A stretch of DNA of 64,000 nt from Gordionus sp. m RMFG-2023 (GCF_954871325.1 NC_088779.1:19160846-19224845); one strand, 5' to 3'; positions 12,837 to 25,183 are shown, counted from the first letter of the stretch. A program made the numbers and translations. The notes: a model not told the origin generated them from the letters alone.

Positions 12837-13379
12837 TGTAAGGCTGCATTCATAGTGGAGACGGATCCGTTTTTACATCCGTTCCGTCAAAAGTCAAACT
12901 CATTAAAAATGATATAAATGTTCATAGACTATAAAAAAATTGTAAGTAACGTTATAACGCTCTATAAGATTTGCCGGATCAAAAAGTCAAAATGTTTTGA
13001 CTTCAAAATTTGCCGGATCCGTTTTTAAGACGGAAGGTATCGGAACGGACGCACTATGAACATATATATCATTTTTAATGAGATTGACTTTTGACGGAAC
13101 GGATGTAAAAATCGGATCCGTCTCCACTATGAATGCAGCCTAAAGGTTAGCAGGGAGTAAAGCAGGATTAAATAAAAAGATTTAAAACTTTTATTAAATA
13201 AATATATTTTAAAAATATTTAACTAAAATAATAAATTTATTCTTTATATATACAAAAAATCTATTAAATGAAACTATTAAGTTAAGTTAATATAAATGGT
13301 GTCAATTAAATGAATGCGACATACAAAAATTTGCGCTATATAACAACCATTATAATAAAATAATAATCCATGTTTAACA
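12837..13379 (-). repeat. 3' LTR, split by a MITE
   Basis: This LTR starts (minus strand) TGTTAAACATG and ends CCTTTACA. Its last five bases are separated from the rest by the Harbinger-like MITE at 12842-13140. It aligns along its length with the LTR at 17878-18128. Confidence 0.85.
12842..13140. mobile_element. PIF/Harbinger-like palindromic MITE, TAA TSD
   Basis: Arms of nearly 90 bases form an almost perfect inverted repeat beginning GGCTGCATTCATAGTGGAGA. The 3-bp flanks TAA (12839-12841) and TAA (13141-13143) fit Harbinger targets. About 120 bases separate the arms. It sits five bases inside the LTR. Confidence 0.88.
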
Positions 13380-14149
13380 TTCCACCCTCTAAAGGAACCC
13401 CGCCTAGGTTCTCTTTAGACGTAAATCTTTCGTGTTCAAGGAGTTTCCCATATATCATAAAATCTGTCATAGTTTCGTTTTGGTAAATTATAGTTATTTT
13501 GGTTGTTAAATCTTTGGTTGCTATAATATGGTTGAGTCTGCCATGGTTGTCTAAACTGATGTTTATAATTATTATCATAAATTGTCATATAGTATTATTT
13601 GATTTTAGTTCGAAACTTTCTTATCTTGTCTTACTCCCTCCAAATCTTTGAAAAACGGTTTAGTAGTTCATACGATTTGACTTTTTGTTTGTTATTAAAT
13701 ATATGTGCGTTTGAATTATTTTAGAATGTTGGTATTGTTGAATAACGTCGTAATAAAATAAGAATCGTCGAGTAATCGAAATAGAATTAATTTAACGAAT
13801 AACGAATTTGATTAAGAATAATTGAAGTAGAATAAATTAATCAAACATTGAATATTTGGAATGAAATAAATAATTGGTCGCGTTTTATTTTTTTTTATTA
13901 TATTATAAATATTGCGTTTTATATAATAATTTTTATCAATATTAAATTTCAATTTTGTCCTTATTTTTACACATCTTTAATTGTAGCGTTTTATATAATT
14001 TTTTATTAATATTATATTTAAATTATTTTTATTTTTTTAAATTTTACTCCCTTGTTTTTCAATATAAACAACTGTTCATATCATAAATTATTTTTAAATT
14101 GTTCTTTCTAAAAAGAATTTTATTTCGCCTTCCATTTCTAAAGGATTTC
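13380..14149 (-). other. internal region of the small LTR element, 3' part
   Basis: This is non-LTR internal sequence of the fossil element, between its 3' LTR and the hAT insertion. A short open stretch (13578-13336) overlaps the LTR edge and has no recognisable domain. Confidence 0.5.
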
Positions 14150-16943
14150 CAGGGGCGTCGCTAGCCTTCACAATTTTAAGGGGCTCAACTAAAAAATTTT
14201 ATGGGGGTGCGGTGCGGGTCTTCAACCCGCTTTTGCACGGCCTTCGACCGGGTTTTATATTAATATATTATACTTTTTTAAAATTTGTTAACTTTAAACA
14301 ATTATTCTGATTTTCATATTTTGTCATTTATTATATTATGCATACAAAATAAACTGGCATATAAAAAATAATATAATTCAATAATATAATTCTAACAACT
14401 TACATTGACAAAAGGTTATCAAACTAGTATAATTCTCTGTGACCATTTTAGACAATGTTTTATAGAATGGGCTATAAGAAAAAATTTATAGGCCTAAACC
14501 TAATAAACAATTTTTGTAGGAGAGAGTATAAACGACCAATCAAAACATAGGCGTAGCCAAGATTTTCATAAGGGGGGGGGGGGATTAAAAAATTACTATG
14601 GGCTTCGCCCCCAGACCCCCTTTTGGGCGGTAAGTAGACATATAGTTGATTTTACTCTATTTTATAGAATTAGTTATAAAATACTAGGTAAAATTCCACT
14701 TTTACAGACATATTTGACAGTTAGAGAATATATTACAGTTAATAATTAAACAAATTTTACTAATCAATCCTCTTGATATTAAATATAGCAACAACTTGCA
14801 TTCAATTATTTAACGCCATCTATTTATATTAAGTAAGAATGATATTAAATTTAATCTTCATACTATTTATCCCACAATGTCTTTTAAAGATATTTTCTGA
14901 TGTCCTTATCAGTATTTTATAGTTTTCTGTAAAATATATAATTCGCTATATTGATAAAAATTACTTGATTGTCATTTGATAATTAGATATACTGTAAATC
15001 TACGACATATAATATTCTACTGTTTGTATTATGCTTTAATATTTTATTAATTTATGATTTAATTTTATCAATAGTTTATATTTATATTTTACTTTTATTA
15101 AGATAAATAAATTAAAATTACTCACTTTATAAAATAATATATTTGATATATTATATTATTTAGTAACTTTATGGATCTATTATTAATAATTATAATACAT
15201 TTCACTTCTGTCTTAAAACTTATCTTTGGCTTATATTCCATTTATTAAAAAACATTTTTGGTTCATTTTATATATTTATAAATTTATTTTCGCAAAAATC
15301 TATAAATTATGATGAATAGTTTTATAAAAAAATATCAACTTTTACATTCTTTCTTTCAAATTATTATTTAGGATATATGTATATGAGGGTCAGGGAGTGG
15401 GGGGAGGACTAAGGGGGATATTTTTTATTAGCTAAAAATGATATTTACAAAAAGTAATAAATTTCTGAAGAGGGGAAATTTCCCATTGTCCCCCCTCCCT
15501 GGCTACGCCTATGAATCAAAATCATAAAACTATATGGTGGTTAGAGCTTCTTCTTAGATGGCATTATGGAAGCTAGATAAGTAATCGAGAAAATTATTGT
15601 GAGATATCAAATTTCTAAAAGATTATCTTCCATTTTAAATGATGTATAAATGACTACACAGTTGACCATTATTGTTTATCTAAAATATGCAATTATATGC
15701 TCTCAGCCGTTATAGTAATAATCTTAAATTACATAGCAACACAAATAATAGATGCTGGTTAATTTGCAGTAATAGCCATGACACTCACGATGTAAACTAA
15801 TATCAGAATTTATTATGTTGGATAAATTGATAAAATAAAAACACTAAAAATCTTTGAAAGAAATAATTATGCACATATATTGAAGCATGGAGTTATTTAC
15901 AGGCAATGCCATATTAGAAATGAAACATTTTCTAACTATAAAATAGGGACCAGAATGATATGATGAAACAATTAAGATTTTATATATTGTCGCCCCACCT
16001 TGGTTATTTAAATCTTAAAATAATAATAGTTTGTAATAATATCAAAAATATACTTGTATTAAAAATTTAACTCAAGACTGTTTTTCTAAAAAGAAAAAAA
16101 TAGCTTTCCTAAAAACACGTAAAAAAAGAGAAGAAAAGATATCAAATTTATTACATCTATTTCAGGATGAATAATAAAATGTTTAATTTTAAAAATTACT
16201 TATAACTAAATAGATGGTTTAAAAACTTGACTTGAATGCAATTTGTTATTATATTTATTATCAAAACCATTTATTAGTAAAATTTATTATAATCTTAACT
16301 GTAATATATTATATAACTGTCAAATACGTCTATAAAAGTGGCATTATATCTAATATTTTATAACAACTGTATATAGTAGAGGATTATAAACTATATGTCT
16401 ACTTACTTTTTATAAAGAAATCTCTTATACTTATTTGGACCTTAAAAATATTTTTAAGGTATGATAATAAAATTTCAAAATATACAGTTGATTAGTCATT
16501 TTGAACTCGGCTAATTACAATATTAAATTTGTTAATTTTCAAATAATATATGATTATATTTATTTAATTAACGTTATATAAAAATATAAATAATAAAAGT
16601 CAATTAAACTTCAACTGTTATAGCTAAATTAATATTTATTGAGTTATTTATATTATATTTTTAATACAGAATTTGATTGCAAGCTGACATGGTGAAAATA
16701 TAATTTATATGTATTAATCTAATCTAATAATTAAAATAATATTAATTTAATAAAAATTTAAATAATCTTATCAATTTCTAAATGATAAAATTATATCTAT
16801 ATATTACTTGATTGAATTATAAAAGAAATCATTCAGTGGGCAATCAAAATTGATTTTAGTTCAAGGGGATATTAAGTTTAAAAAAAAATTTTGCTTCAAG
16901 GGGCTCGAGCCCCTCCGCGCTCTCCCCCCTAGCGACGCCACTG
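14150..16943. mobile_element. 2.8-kb hAT element, TSD a(g/t)gatttc
   Basis: Ends are CAGGGGCGTCGCTAG (14150-) and CTAGCGACGCCACTG (-16943). The flanks aggatttc (14142-14149) and atgatttc (16944-16951) match at 7 of 8. No transposase is recognisable, so it is non-autonomous. It lies inside the small LTR element and itself contains the element at 14546-15513. A sibling copy in the opposite orientation lies at 18312-20466. Confidence 0.9.
14546..15513. mobile_element. nested 968-bp hAT element with perfect 8-bp TSD
   Basis: TIRs are CATAGGCGTAGCCA (14546-) and TGGCTACGCCTATG (-15513). The TSD aatcaaaa at 14538-14545 and 15514-15521 is perfect. The sibling hAT at 18312-20466 has only one copy of this site (about 20010-20020) and lacks the insertion. 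The interior resembles part of the host hAT (the pair around catctattta and ttaacgccatc), so it is probably a derivative of the same family. Confidence 0.92.
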
Positions 16944-17186
16944 ATGATTTCCATATCATATTCTTAAAAACTTTTTTATCATCAAGATGTTTAACTTTCA
17001 CCTTGTCTCTCTTAATAATAATTGTTTTACATTTATTTATTTTCACAATTTTATTTAATTTTTTATCAATTATAAAAGTTTTTATTTTATTTCCTTTAAT
17101 GATTATTTCCTTATTTTCTTTAAAATTTATTTCCTTATTTTCTATAATCACAAATGTTTCAAATTTTATTATATAATTTATTTCTT

Positions 17187-17615
17187 TTAGTTTATAAGAA
17201 TCTCTTTCATTTTGAATATTTGTTTTAATTCAATATTTTCCAATTTTTTGATACTAAGAGATTTACAATTATAATGATAATTTCTTTTCTTATAATGTGT
17301 TTCTTTATCATTATTGTCTAATTTTCTATTTTTATAATAATTCTCATTATTAGATTTACTAAAATTTTTATTAGAACAATTTTCTTTTATTTCTGTAGCC
17401 GATTTATAATTACATAAACACTTTAATGTACATAATGCTTCATCATAACTTGAATTTAACTCTCTTGGAAACACTGCTTTCATGACCAAATATAAATCAT
17501 CTGGTAAATTACCTATTAAGCTTAGAGTATTCTTACTATCATAAAATATTAAATAATCTTCTAATTTGTCTATGGACTTTGTTTTATTGTTATTGTCCCA
17601 TATAGGTTTATTCAT
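17187..17615 (-). pseudogene. gag-like segment of the small LTR element
   Basis: A lysine- and asparagine-rich open stretch near the primer-binding site contains LEDYLIFYDSKNTLSLIGNL and PDDLYLVMKAVFPREL. Position and style suit the start of Gag in an LTR element. No zinc knuckle is seen. It is part of a broken fossil element. Confidence 0.5.
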
Positions 17616-17865
17616 AATTTAGAGATTTATAATTAAAAATTTTACATAACATTCCAGAACTTTTTTTTTATCTAGTTGTCTAAGCAGTAGCTAAAATCAT
17701 ATTGTCTGGAATATTTTGTAAGTCATCATAGTCCAATTTTAATTAGTTCGTCTAGTTTGATATCTAGTTTAACAATTCTCCTCATTGTTGATTTAACCAT
17801 TTGATCAATCTAAATTATATTTTGCAGAAAAAAAATAAATTTAAAAGATTTTAAAATTGTAAATT

Positions 17866-17877
17866 CTGCTGCCACCA
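17866..17877 (-). other. primer-binding-like site
   Basis: TGGTGGCAGCAG abuts the 5' LTR end (...TTTACA), where tRNA-primed reverse transcription would start. Sites beginning TGG are usual in Ty3-like elements. Confidence 0.7.
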
Positions 17878-18128
17878 TGTAAAGATTAGTAGGGAATAAA
17901 GCAAGATTAAACAAAAAGATTTAAACTTTTATTAAATAAATATATTTTAAAAATATTTAACTAAAAAAATATAATAAATTTATTCTTTATATATACAAAA
18001 AATCTATTAAACAATTAAATTAAACTTAAGTTAAGTTAATATAAACGGTGTTAATTAAATGAATCCGACATACAAATATTTGCGCTATATAACAACCATT
18101 ATAATAAAATAATAATTCATGTTTAACA
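17878..18128 (-). repeat. 5' LTR of the small LTR element
   Basis: The 251-bp LTR begins TGTTAAACATG and ends CTTTACA in element orientation. It matches the copy at 12837-13379 with scattered differences. Confidence 0.88.
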
Positions 18129-18311
18129 ATTTTCAAATTATTTTGCATTTTCAATATTTTTAATCAACATGTTTGATCTGGTCAATGTCGTAAGTTGGTA
18201 AACTTTTACTAATACAATGTCTCAACATGAGTATTAGTGTTGTTAAAAAGCTTGAGAGTTGATTTTTATAAGGGCCCCATTACATTTTGGCTAAAATAAT
18301 ATTTAGTAAGC

Positions 18312-20466
18312 CAGTGGCGTCGCTAGGGGGGCACTGGGTCTCGAGCCTTCTGAAGCAAAAAAAATTTTTTAAATGGAATCTTAACCCCTTGAACTAAAAA
18401 TAAATTTTTTTTGATTGCCCCTGAAAGATTATTTTTGATTCTATTTAGAAATTTTAGATTTAATTTTGTTATTTAAAAATTAATAAAACTATCTAAATAT
18501 TTATTAAATTAATACTATTTTAAATATTAGATTAAATTAATACAAATAAATTATATATTCACTATGTCAGTTAGCAATCAAATTTTGTGTTAAAAATAGA
18601 ATAACAATATCACTCACTAAATATTAATTTAACATTAACAGTTGAAGCTTAATTGACTATTATTATTTAAATTTTTTTATAACCCTAATTAAATAAATAT
18701 AATCATTTATTAATTGAAAACTAAAAAATTTAATTTTGTAATTAGCTGAGTTCAAAATAACTAATCAACTGTATATTTATTTTTAAATTTTATTATCATA
18801 CCTATTCCTAAAAATATTTTCAAGGCCCAAATAAGTATATTAAATAATAAGTAAGTAAGTAAACATATAGTTTATAATCCTGTTGATTATAAAATATTCG
18901 ATAAAATGTCACTTTTATAGACGTATTTGACAGTTATAATATATTACAGCCAACATTATAATGAATTTTACTAATAAATGCTTTTGATAATAAATATAGT
19001 AACAATTTGCTCTTAAGTATTTAACGCCATCTATTTAGTTATAAATATATTTTAAAATTAAACATTTTATTATTCATCCTACAATAGATGTAATAAATTT
19101 GATATCTTTTCTTTTTTACGTTAGGAAAGCTATTTTTTCTTTTTCAAAAAACAGTTTTGCGTTAAATTTTTAATACAAGTATATTTTTGTTATTTTTACA
19201 AATTACTATTATTTTAAGATATATATTGAATATGTTGATCGATGTTATTTTATTATTTATTTTAGCAATTGATTTATTTTAGCAATTGATTTATTTTTTT
19301 ATATATCAATTTGTATTTAAATTTGATCGATCGAAATTTTATATTAGCATTTTTTTATACATCAATTTGTATTAGTTATTTTTTATAATTATTGTTTAAA
19401 AAATAAGGATAAAAAAATATGTAATATCTTTAAAAACAAATATGTAATATATCATATAATAAGATTTAAATTATGATTAAAAATAAAATGTGATATCATT
19501 ATCTATCAAATATAAATGTGGATTTTAATTCAATTCCAACAATATTATATACCAACTGCAGGTGGTGCGACAATATATAAAATCTTAATTGTTTCATCAT
19601 ATCATTCTGGTTCTTATTTTATAGTTTCAAAATGTTTCATTTCTAATATGGTATCCTTGCCGTGTATGTAAATAACTCAAGGCTTCAATATATTTGCACA
19701 ATTATTTCTTCCAAAGATTTTTAGTGTTTTTATTTTATCAATTTATCCAACATAACTCTGATACTAGTTTACATCATGAGTGTCATGGCTATTACTGCAA
19801 ATTAACCAGCATCTATTATTTGTGTTACTATGTAATGATTGCATATTTTAGATAAACAATAATGGTCAACTGTGTAGTCGTTTATATATTATATATCATT
19901 TAAAATGGATGATAATCCTTTAGAAATTTCATATCTCACAATTATTTTATCGATTACTTATCTAGCTCATGTCATCTAAAAGGAATCTCTAATCACTTAA
20001 TAGTTTTATGATTTAAATTGGTCGTTTATACTCTCTTCTTCAAGAATTGTTGATTTGGTTTAGGCCTATAAATTTTTCCATATTAGTCCTTTCTATAAAT
20101 GTGTAAAATGGTAACAGAGAGTTATATTAGTTTGATAACCTTTTGTCAATGTAAGTTGCTAAGAATTATATTATTGCATTATGTGGATTTTAAAAACTGT
20201 TATCATTTGAGCCATATGTATGAATTAATTAATCTTTTTTATCACTTGTAATTCTTTAGACGCAAATTTTTTTTATATCAGCGATAGAAAATATTTTATA
20301 CTGTAATAAATTTGTATTAAAATATTTTATTTTTAGAAATGTCTTGTATTATTTTAATTATTTATATACCAGTTTATTTTGTATGCAAAATATAATAAAT
20401 GAGAATATTAAATTCAGAATAATTGTTCAGAGTTAATAAATTTAAAAAATGAATAATAAAACCCGG
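18312..20466. mobile_element. inverted sibling of the 14150-16943 hAT, cut by the Ginger-like element
   Basis: CAGTGGCGTCGCTAGG at 18312 starts a copy that is colinear, in reverse, with the 14150-16943 element; for example cgacaatatataaaatctt near 19568 matches its complement near 15980. Homology stops at acccgg (20461-20466), exactly where the Ginger-like end begins, leaving its last terminal ~100 bases missing. It lacks the inner 968-bp insertion. Confidence 0.82.
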
Positions 20467-20479
20467 TGTAACGTGATAT

Positions 20480-21060
20480 TTTAACTTAAATTTAAATTAA
20501 CTCCCTTTAGTAATACTGACATTTATGATTGACGTTATAATAAAATAACATAAAATTTAGTGTGATATTTTAACTTAATTTAAATTAACTCCCTCTTTAG
20601 GAATACTGACATTTATGATTGACGTTATAATAATATTTTATTAAAATATCATTATATAATTTAGTAATACTGACATTTATGACTGACATGTAATGTTAGA
20701 AGTTTTTATTATTTAGTAATACTGACATTTATGACTGACATGATATGTTAAAAGTTTCTATTATTTAGTAATACTGACATTTATGACTGACAAGATATGT
20801 TAAAAGTTTCTATTATTTAGTAATACTGACATTTATGATTATTTAGTAATACTGACATTTATGACTGACACATAATGTTAAAAATTTCTTTTATTTAATG
20901 ATATTGACATTAATGACTGACATGTAATGTTAAAAAGATTCTATTATATAGTAATACTGACTTTTATGACTTTATATTGCAATATTAACACTTATGACTG
21001 ACAGGTGATGCTTAAAGTTTATATGTTTAGCATATTGACTCTTATGAGTGATAAATAATT
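20480..21060. repeat. subterminal minisatellite of the Ginger-like element
   Basis: A pair of roughly 90-bp direct repeats (each with aattaactccct, then ctgacatttatgattgacg) leads into about eight diverged copies of a ~55-60-bp unit carrying agtaatactgacatttatga. The units decay rightwards. Confidence 0.8.
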
Positions 21061-21179
21061 AAAATTTTCTAATATTAAAATTTATGAGGTAGATAATATT
21101 TTAATTTCTGATATACCTATAAATAATTTAAGGTCGAAAACGTCATAGCTTAATTTTAAAAAAGTTTGATTGAAATCTA

Positions 21180-21800
21180 TATGCACATGGTAGGTTAATT
21201 TATTCATATTTAAACATAAATTACATATCATTCATCAAATGATTCAATATCGTACTTTTTATAAAAATATCTATTAATAAAAAATATAAAAAGCTATATA
21301 ATATAAATTAGCAATTGAATAGGATTTAACTCATCAAAAAGATGGCTAACTATTGTTTTTTATAAAAAAAACTATTAATAAAAAATATAATGCAATAAAT
21401 ATATTGTATAAATTCGCAATTGAATAACATTTAAGAAAAAGATGAAGTATTAAAAAAAATATAAAATGCAATAAATATAATTTAAATTTGCAATTGAATA
21501 GATTTCAACTTATAAAAAGGATGTCAAACTATTGTACTATAAAAAAAACTATTAATAAAAATATAGAGTACAATGACATTTAACAAAAAGATACTTACCA
21601 ATTATCATCTTTCAACTAAATTGGAATTAATATAAAAAAATATAAAATGCAATAAATATAATTTAAACTTAAAAAAAGGATGTCAAACTATTGTACTTTT
21701 TATAAAATATACTATTAATAAAAATATGAGTACAATAACATTTAACAAAAAGATACTTACCGATTATCATCTTTCAACTAAATTGCAATAAATATAATGG
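21180..21800. repeat. degenerate ~110-bp direct repeats
   Basis: Words such as aaaaactattaataaaaa, gcaattgaata and aagatacttacc recur four or five times at uneven spacing. The array lies between the minisatellite and the OTU exon. Confidence 0.6.
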
Positions 21801-21823
21801 AATAAAAATATTAGAACAGATAA

Positions 21824-22425
21824 TCACATTGATATAATTCTAACAAAAAGATTGTTATTTATATTGCATAAATAAATATTTTTAAATATTTTAATATTAT
21901 TAAAAAATTTCATGGGCGAATAATAAGCCCATTTATATTGGGTATAGATTAATATATTTGTCTGTAACAATGTGGCCATAGATAATATTTCTACCTCTGT
22001 TGCCCAGACACCGTTTCCCATAACATTTCTGTTAACTAGGTATTCCTCTACAGGATATCCTATAAATTTTCCCATTTCCAATTTGAAATCTTCGCTCCTC
22101 ATAAAAAGAATGCATTCCTCCCTAAGGTAATTATAATTTTCCTGGCTATTTGATATTTCTTGACTTATACACCTATAAACATGGTAAATAATTTAAATAT
22201 TATATATAGATTCTAACCTAAAAAAACAGTTCCCATCACCCACAATATGATCGGTTGTGAAAATCTCTTTTAATATACCACATTTTATCTTGGGATAACG
22301 TCCAATTACTTTGAAATTGAACCGTTTAGAGTGTTATACCTTCCAGTTCCTTGTTGTGGGCAGAAAAAGTTCACCAATTTTCTTTGGTATTATTGCTTCC
22401 ACAATAATTTGGTCATCTAATTGGA
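21824..22425 (-). CDS. OTU-domain exons of the Ginger-like gene
   Basis: OTU domains are cysteine proteases, usually deubiquitinases. An upstream exon (about 22425-22218) ends in DHIVGDGNCFF, the catalytic Asp/Cys motif. A 45-base intron (22217-22173, GT-AG) follows. The last exon (22172-21824) continues R-C-I-S-Q-E-I-S, NYLREECILFM, NRNVMGNGVWATEVEILSMA, then TNILIYTQYKW and a TGA. The general layout matches the OTU fold: the Cys helix, an acidic/tryptophan block, then strands. The final catalytic His-aromatic motif (NHY-like) is not evident near the end, where NNNLFVRI is read instead, so activity is doubtful. It could be a separate gene, but strand and spacing make it the 3' part of the integrase gene. 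Confidence 0.75.
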
Positions 22426-23056
22426 TAATTAAATAATAACATATTTTTAAAAAATATTACAACCCTGATCTTGTACACCTAAATATCCTTCCTCTCTCAC
22501 TATACTTTTAATAGCTATTAATGGATCTTCACCAAAAGTATCTATATCCAAAAAAATATATTAAATAATTTTATATATTATACCCTTTCTCTTCACACGT
22601 TTTATTTTAGTATCCTCCTTTCTAAATTCCAACCCTAGAATTTTTATCAAAAATATAATTTTTCCAATTTTTAAAAAATAAAACTTTCTCCTGAAACTTT
22701 TATTCCACAGGATATTTCTTCAAATAATGCTTCTTCTATTATTAAAAATATATTTTCCTTTTTCCCAAATGCATTTGTTTACCTTCTCCTTCTCCAACTA
22801 TAGTTTTAAAAAGCCTACAAACTTAATTATTTGTTCAATATTATTTTATAAATAAACTGATATTACCTTGATCTTGAACACCCTCTATAGTTTCACAATG
22901 TGCAATATTTTTGACTGTATCTTTACCATTAAAAAAAGTTATATTCACATATTTAAAAAATAATACCTTTGTTACCCTCTATATAGTGCTTTAAATTACT
23001 TATATTAGCCTTAGTATGTAAAATTTTTCCTATTGAAGAGGATAATTCTACATTGC
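22426..23056 (-). CDS. linker exons between integrase and OTU
   Basis: Several short exon-like pieces lie here. The clearest (23056-22967) reads NVELSSSIGKILHTKANISN, then LKHYIEGNKG, and ends at a GT donor. Further pieces include one with CETIEGVQDQ (about 22870-22920) and one with DTFGEDPLIAIKSIVREEGY (about 22470-22550). Separating introns are AT-rich and 40-80 bases. Exact exon edges beyond 22967 are uncertain. Confidence 0.45.
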
Positions 23057-23097
23057 CTAAATATGTATAAATATTTTGTTAAAAATAATAAATTTAC

Positions 23098-24097
23098 TAT
23101 TAACAATTTTAACAATTGTATAAGGACCTACCCAAGGCTGCAACATTTTCCCTACTTTCCTGTCAGCCCGACAATTATTCCATACAAGCACTTTATCATT
23201 TATGTGATAAAGTGCATTCTTAGCAGCATTACGAGTTTTATAATCTCGTTGCTGCTTAAGCTGAGCCTTTATAATATTTTTTGTTGCAGTCTTGAATATG
23301 CCTTTCATATTGTCTGCCCTTCTTTGGAAATTGCAGTCATAATCTGTATCAGAAAGATCGTCAAGATCTGTTTCTGGTTCTCTATCATCCTTAAATAATA
23401 AAAATTTATTATGTATAATAATTTTATACAAATAATAATATATATATCATACCTCACAGGGCAGTAAAGATTTCCTGCCATACATCATCTCATATGGCGT
23501 AAATTTTGAGGATTCATGCCTTGATGTATTGTAGGCAAATACAATACCAGGTAAAACTCCAGGCCAATCTTTCTAATTGCCTTTTGTACACTTCAAAAGG
23601 GAATTTTGAAGAGTACGATTGGCTCGCTCTACCATGCCATTAGCCTGAGGATGGTAAGCACTTGTCACTCTCTGCTGGGTTCCCACGAGTTTGTGATATT
23701 CATTGCTCACTTGGTTTACAAACTCGCGCCCCTGATCATTAATTTGGACCTATAAATATGATAAATATCATTATATTATAAAAATTTCATCAACCTTGAC
23801 TCGGCCATGCCTGCATAACAGTGAGTATAAAAAGAGGGTCACTGAATGGGCTGTCTTATCCTTTATAGGCTGCGCTTCGATATATTTTGAAAAATAATCA
23901 ATAGCAATATATTTGAACCCATCAATGCTCTCTGGCAATGAACATAGGTCTACCCCTATTTGTGTCCATACGTAGATGGAATAGGAATAGACTGCATTTC
24001 CAAACTGGTTTTGTCAAATCGGGAATTGTATCTTTGACATAGGTCGCATGATTTTACAAAGTCAATGACATCTTGCCGCATTCCTTGCCACCAATAT
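23098..24097 (-). CDS. Ty3-type integrase core of the Ginger-like gene
   Basis: Exons 24097-23795, 23749-23453 and 23389-23098 are split by GT-AG introns of 45 and 63 bases. The first starts YWWQGMRQDVIDFVKSCDLC (Cys pair of the H2C2 zinc finger) and contains the DDE Asp block AIDYFSKYIEAQP. The second has INDQGREFVNQVSNEYHKLV (second Asp) and AYHPQANGMVERANRTL (catalytic Glu), then VFAYNTSRHESSKFTPYEMM. The third carries the C-terminal region ending LVWNNCRADRKVGKMLQPWV, then GPYTIVKIV, a GPY/F module. Residues of the DDE triad are present. The sequence is not fully open, so it is probably decayed. Confidence 0.8.
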
Positions 24098-25183
24098 CTA
24101 AAAGACATATATGAAATGCTATATTGTTTTTTAAAGTTTTAACCATGGTAAAAGAAATTTGTTAAAGGTTAAATTTAAAATTTTTTTTTTATAAATTGAA
24201 AGAGCTGAGTATATTGGTACTGCTTGATGTATAAGTTTTTAGTTATAAATTCTTTCTAAAAGTGGTGCAAGCTTTTTGGGTCATATCAGGTTAAAACTTA
24301 GCAATATTTACTACCTGATTATGTTAAAGTACATTTTAAAAGTGTGACAAGCTTTTTGGGTGATATCAGGCTAAATTTAAGCAATATTTTAAAACAATAT
24401 TCTATTAATTGAAAGAGAATTTTAAATTGAGTACTGTATCCTAGCTTATAAGAGCAATATATACCTGATTATGGTACATTTTAAAAGTGTGACAAGCTTT
24501 TTGGGTGATATCAGGCTAAATTTAAGCAATATTTTAAAACAATATTCTATTAATTGAAAGAGAATTTTAAATTGAGTACTGTATCCTAGCTTATAAGAGC
24601 AATATATACCTGATTATGTTAAAGTACATTTTAAAAGTGTGACAAGCTTTTTGGGTGATATCAGGCTAAATTTAAGCAATATTTTAAAACAATATTCTAT
24701 TAATTGAAAGAGAATTTTAAATTGAGTACTGTATCATAGCTTATAAGAGCAATATATACCTGATTATGGTACATTTTAAAAGTGTGACAAGCTTTTTGGG
24801 TGATATCAGGCTAAATTTAAGCAATATTTTAAAACAATATTTTATTAATTGAAAGAGAATTTTAAATTGAGTACTGTATCCTAGCTTATAAGAGCAATAT
24901 ATACCTGATTATGTTAAAGTACATTTTAAAAGTGTGACAAGCTTTTTGGGTGATATCAGGTTAAATTTAAGCAATATTTTAAAACAATATTCTATTAATT
25001 GAAAGAGAATTTTAAATTGAGTACTGTATCCTAGCTTATAAGAGCAATATATACCTGATTATGTTAAAGTACATTTTTATAGTGTGACAAGCTTTTTGGG
25101 TGATATCAGGCTAAATTTAAGCAATATTTTAAAACAATATTCTGTTAATTGAAAGTGAATTTTAAATTGAGTAGTAAATATAC
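24098..25183. repeat. tandem array filling an integrase intron
   Basis: Between the two halves of the zinc-finger coding sequence lies a 1086-base intron (donor gtatattt at 25183, acceptor tcttttag at 24098). It consists mainly of six units anchored by gtgtgacaagctttttggg at 24342, 24487, 24637, 24782, 24932 and 25082. Spacing is 145, 150, 145, 150, 150, because some units have atgttaaagtac and others atggtac. The units are nearly identical, so the expansion is recent. Confidence 0.9.

Larger units (their letters stand above)
12837..18128 (-). mobile_element. small non-autonomous LTR retrotransposon carrying nested DNA transposons
   Basis: Two related LTRs bound the element, and atttt is duplicated on both sides (12832-12836 and 18129-18133). 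It is oriented on the minus strand. A primer-binding-like TGGTGGCAGCAG (17877-17866) lies directly inside the 5' LTR, and a purine tract (GAGGGTGGAA, 13389-13380) sits directly before the 3' LTR. Without the insertions its internal part is only about 1.7 kb, with a gag-like segment and no visible reverse transcriptase. It is broken and reads as a fossil. The insertions are described separately. Confidence 0.88.

Noticed and set aside
16850-17176. Overlapping frames on both strands at 16.9-17.2 kb
   Set aside because: They straddle the hAT/LTR-element junction and have low-complexity composition on both strands.
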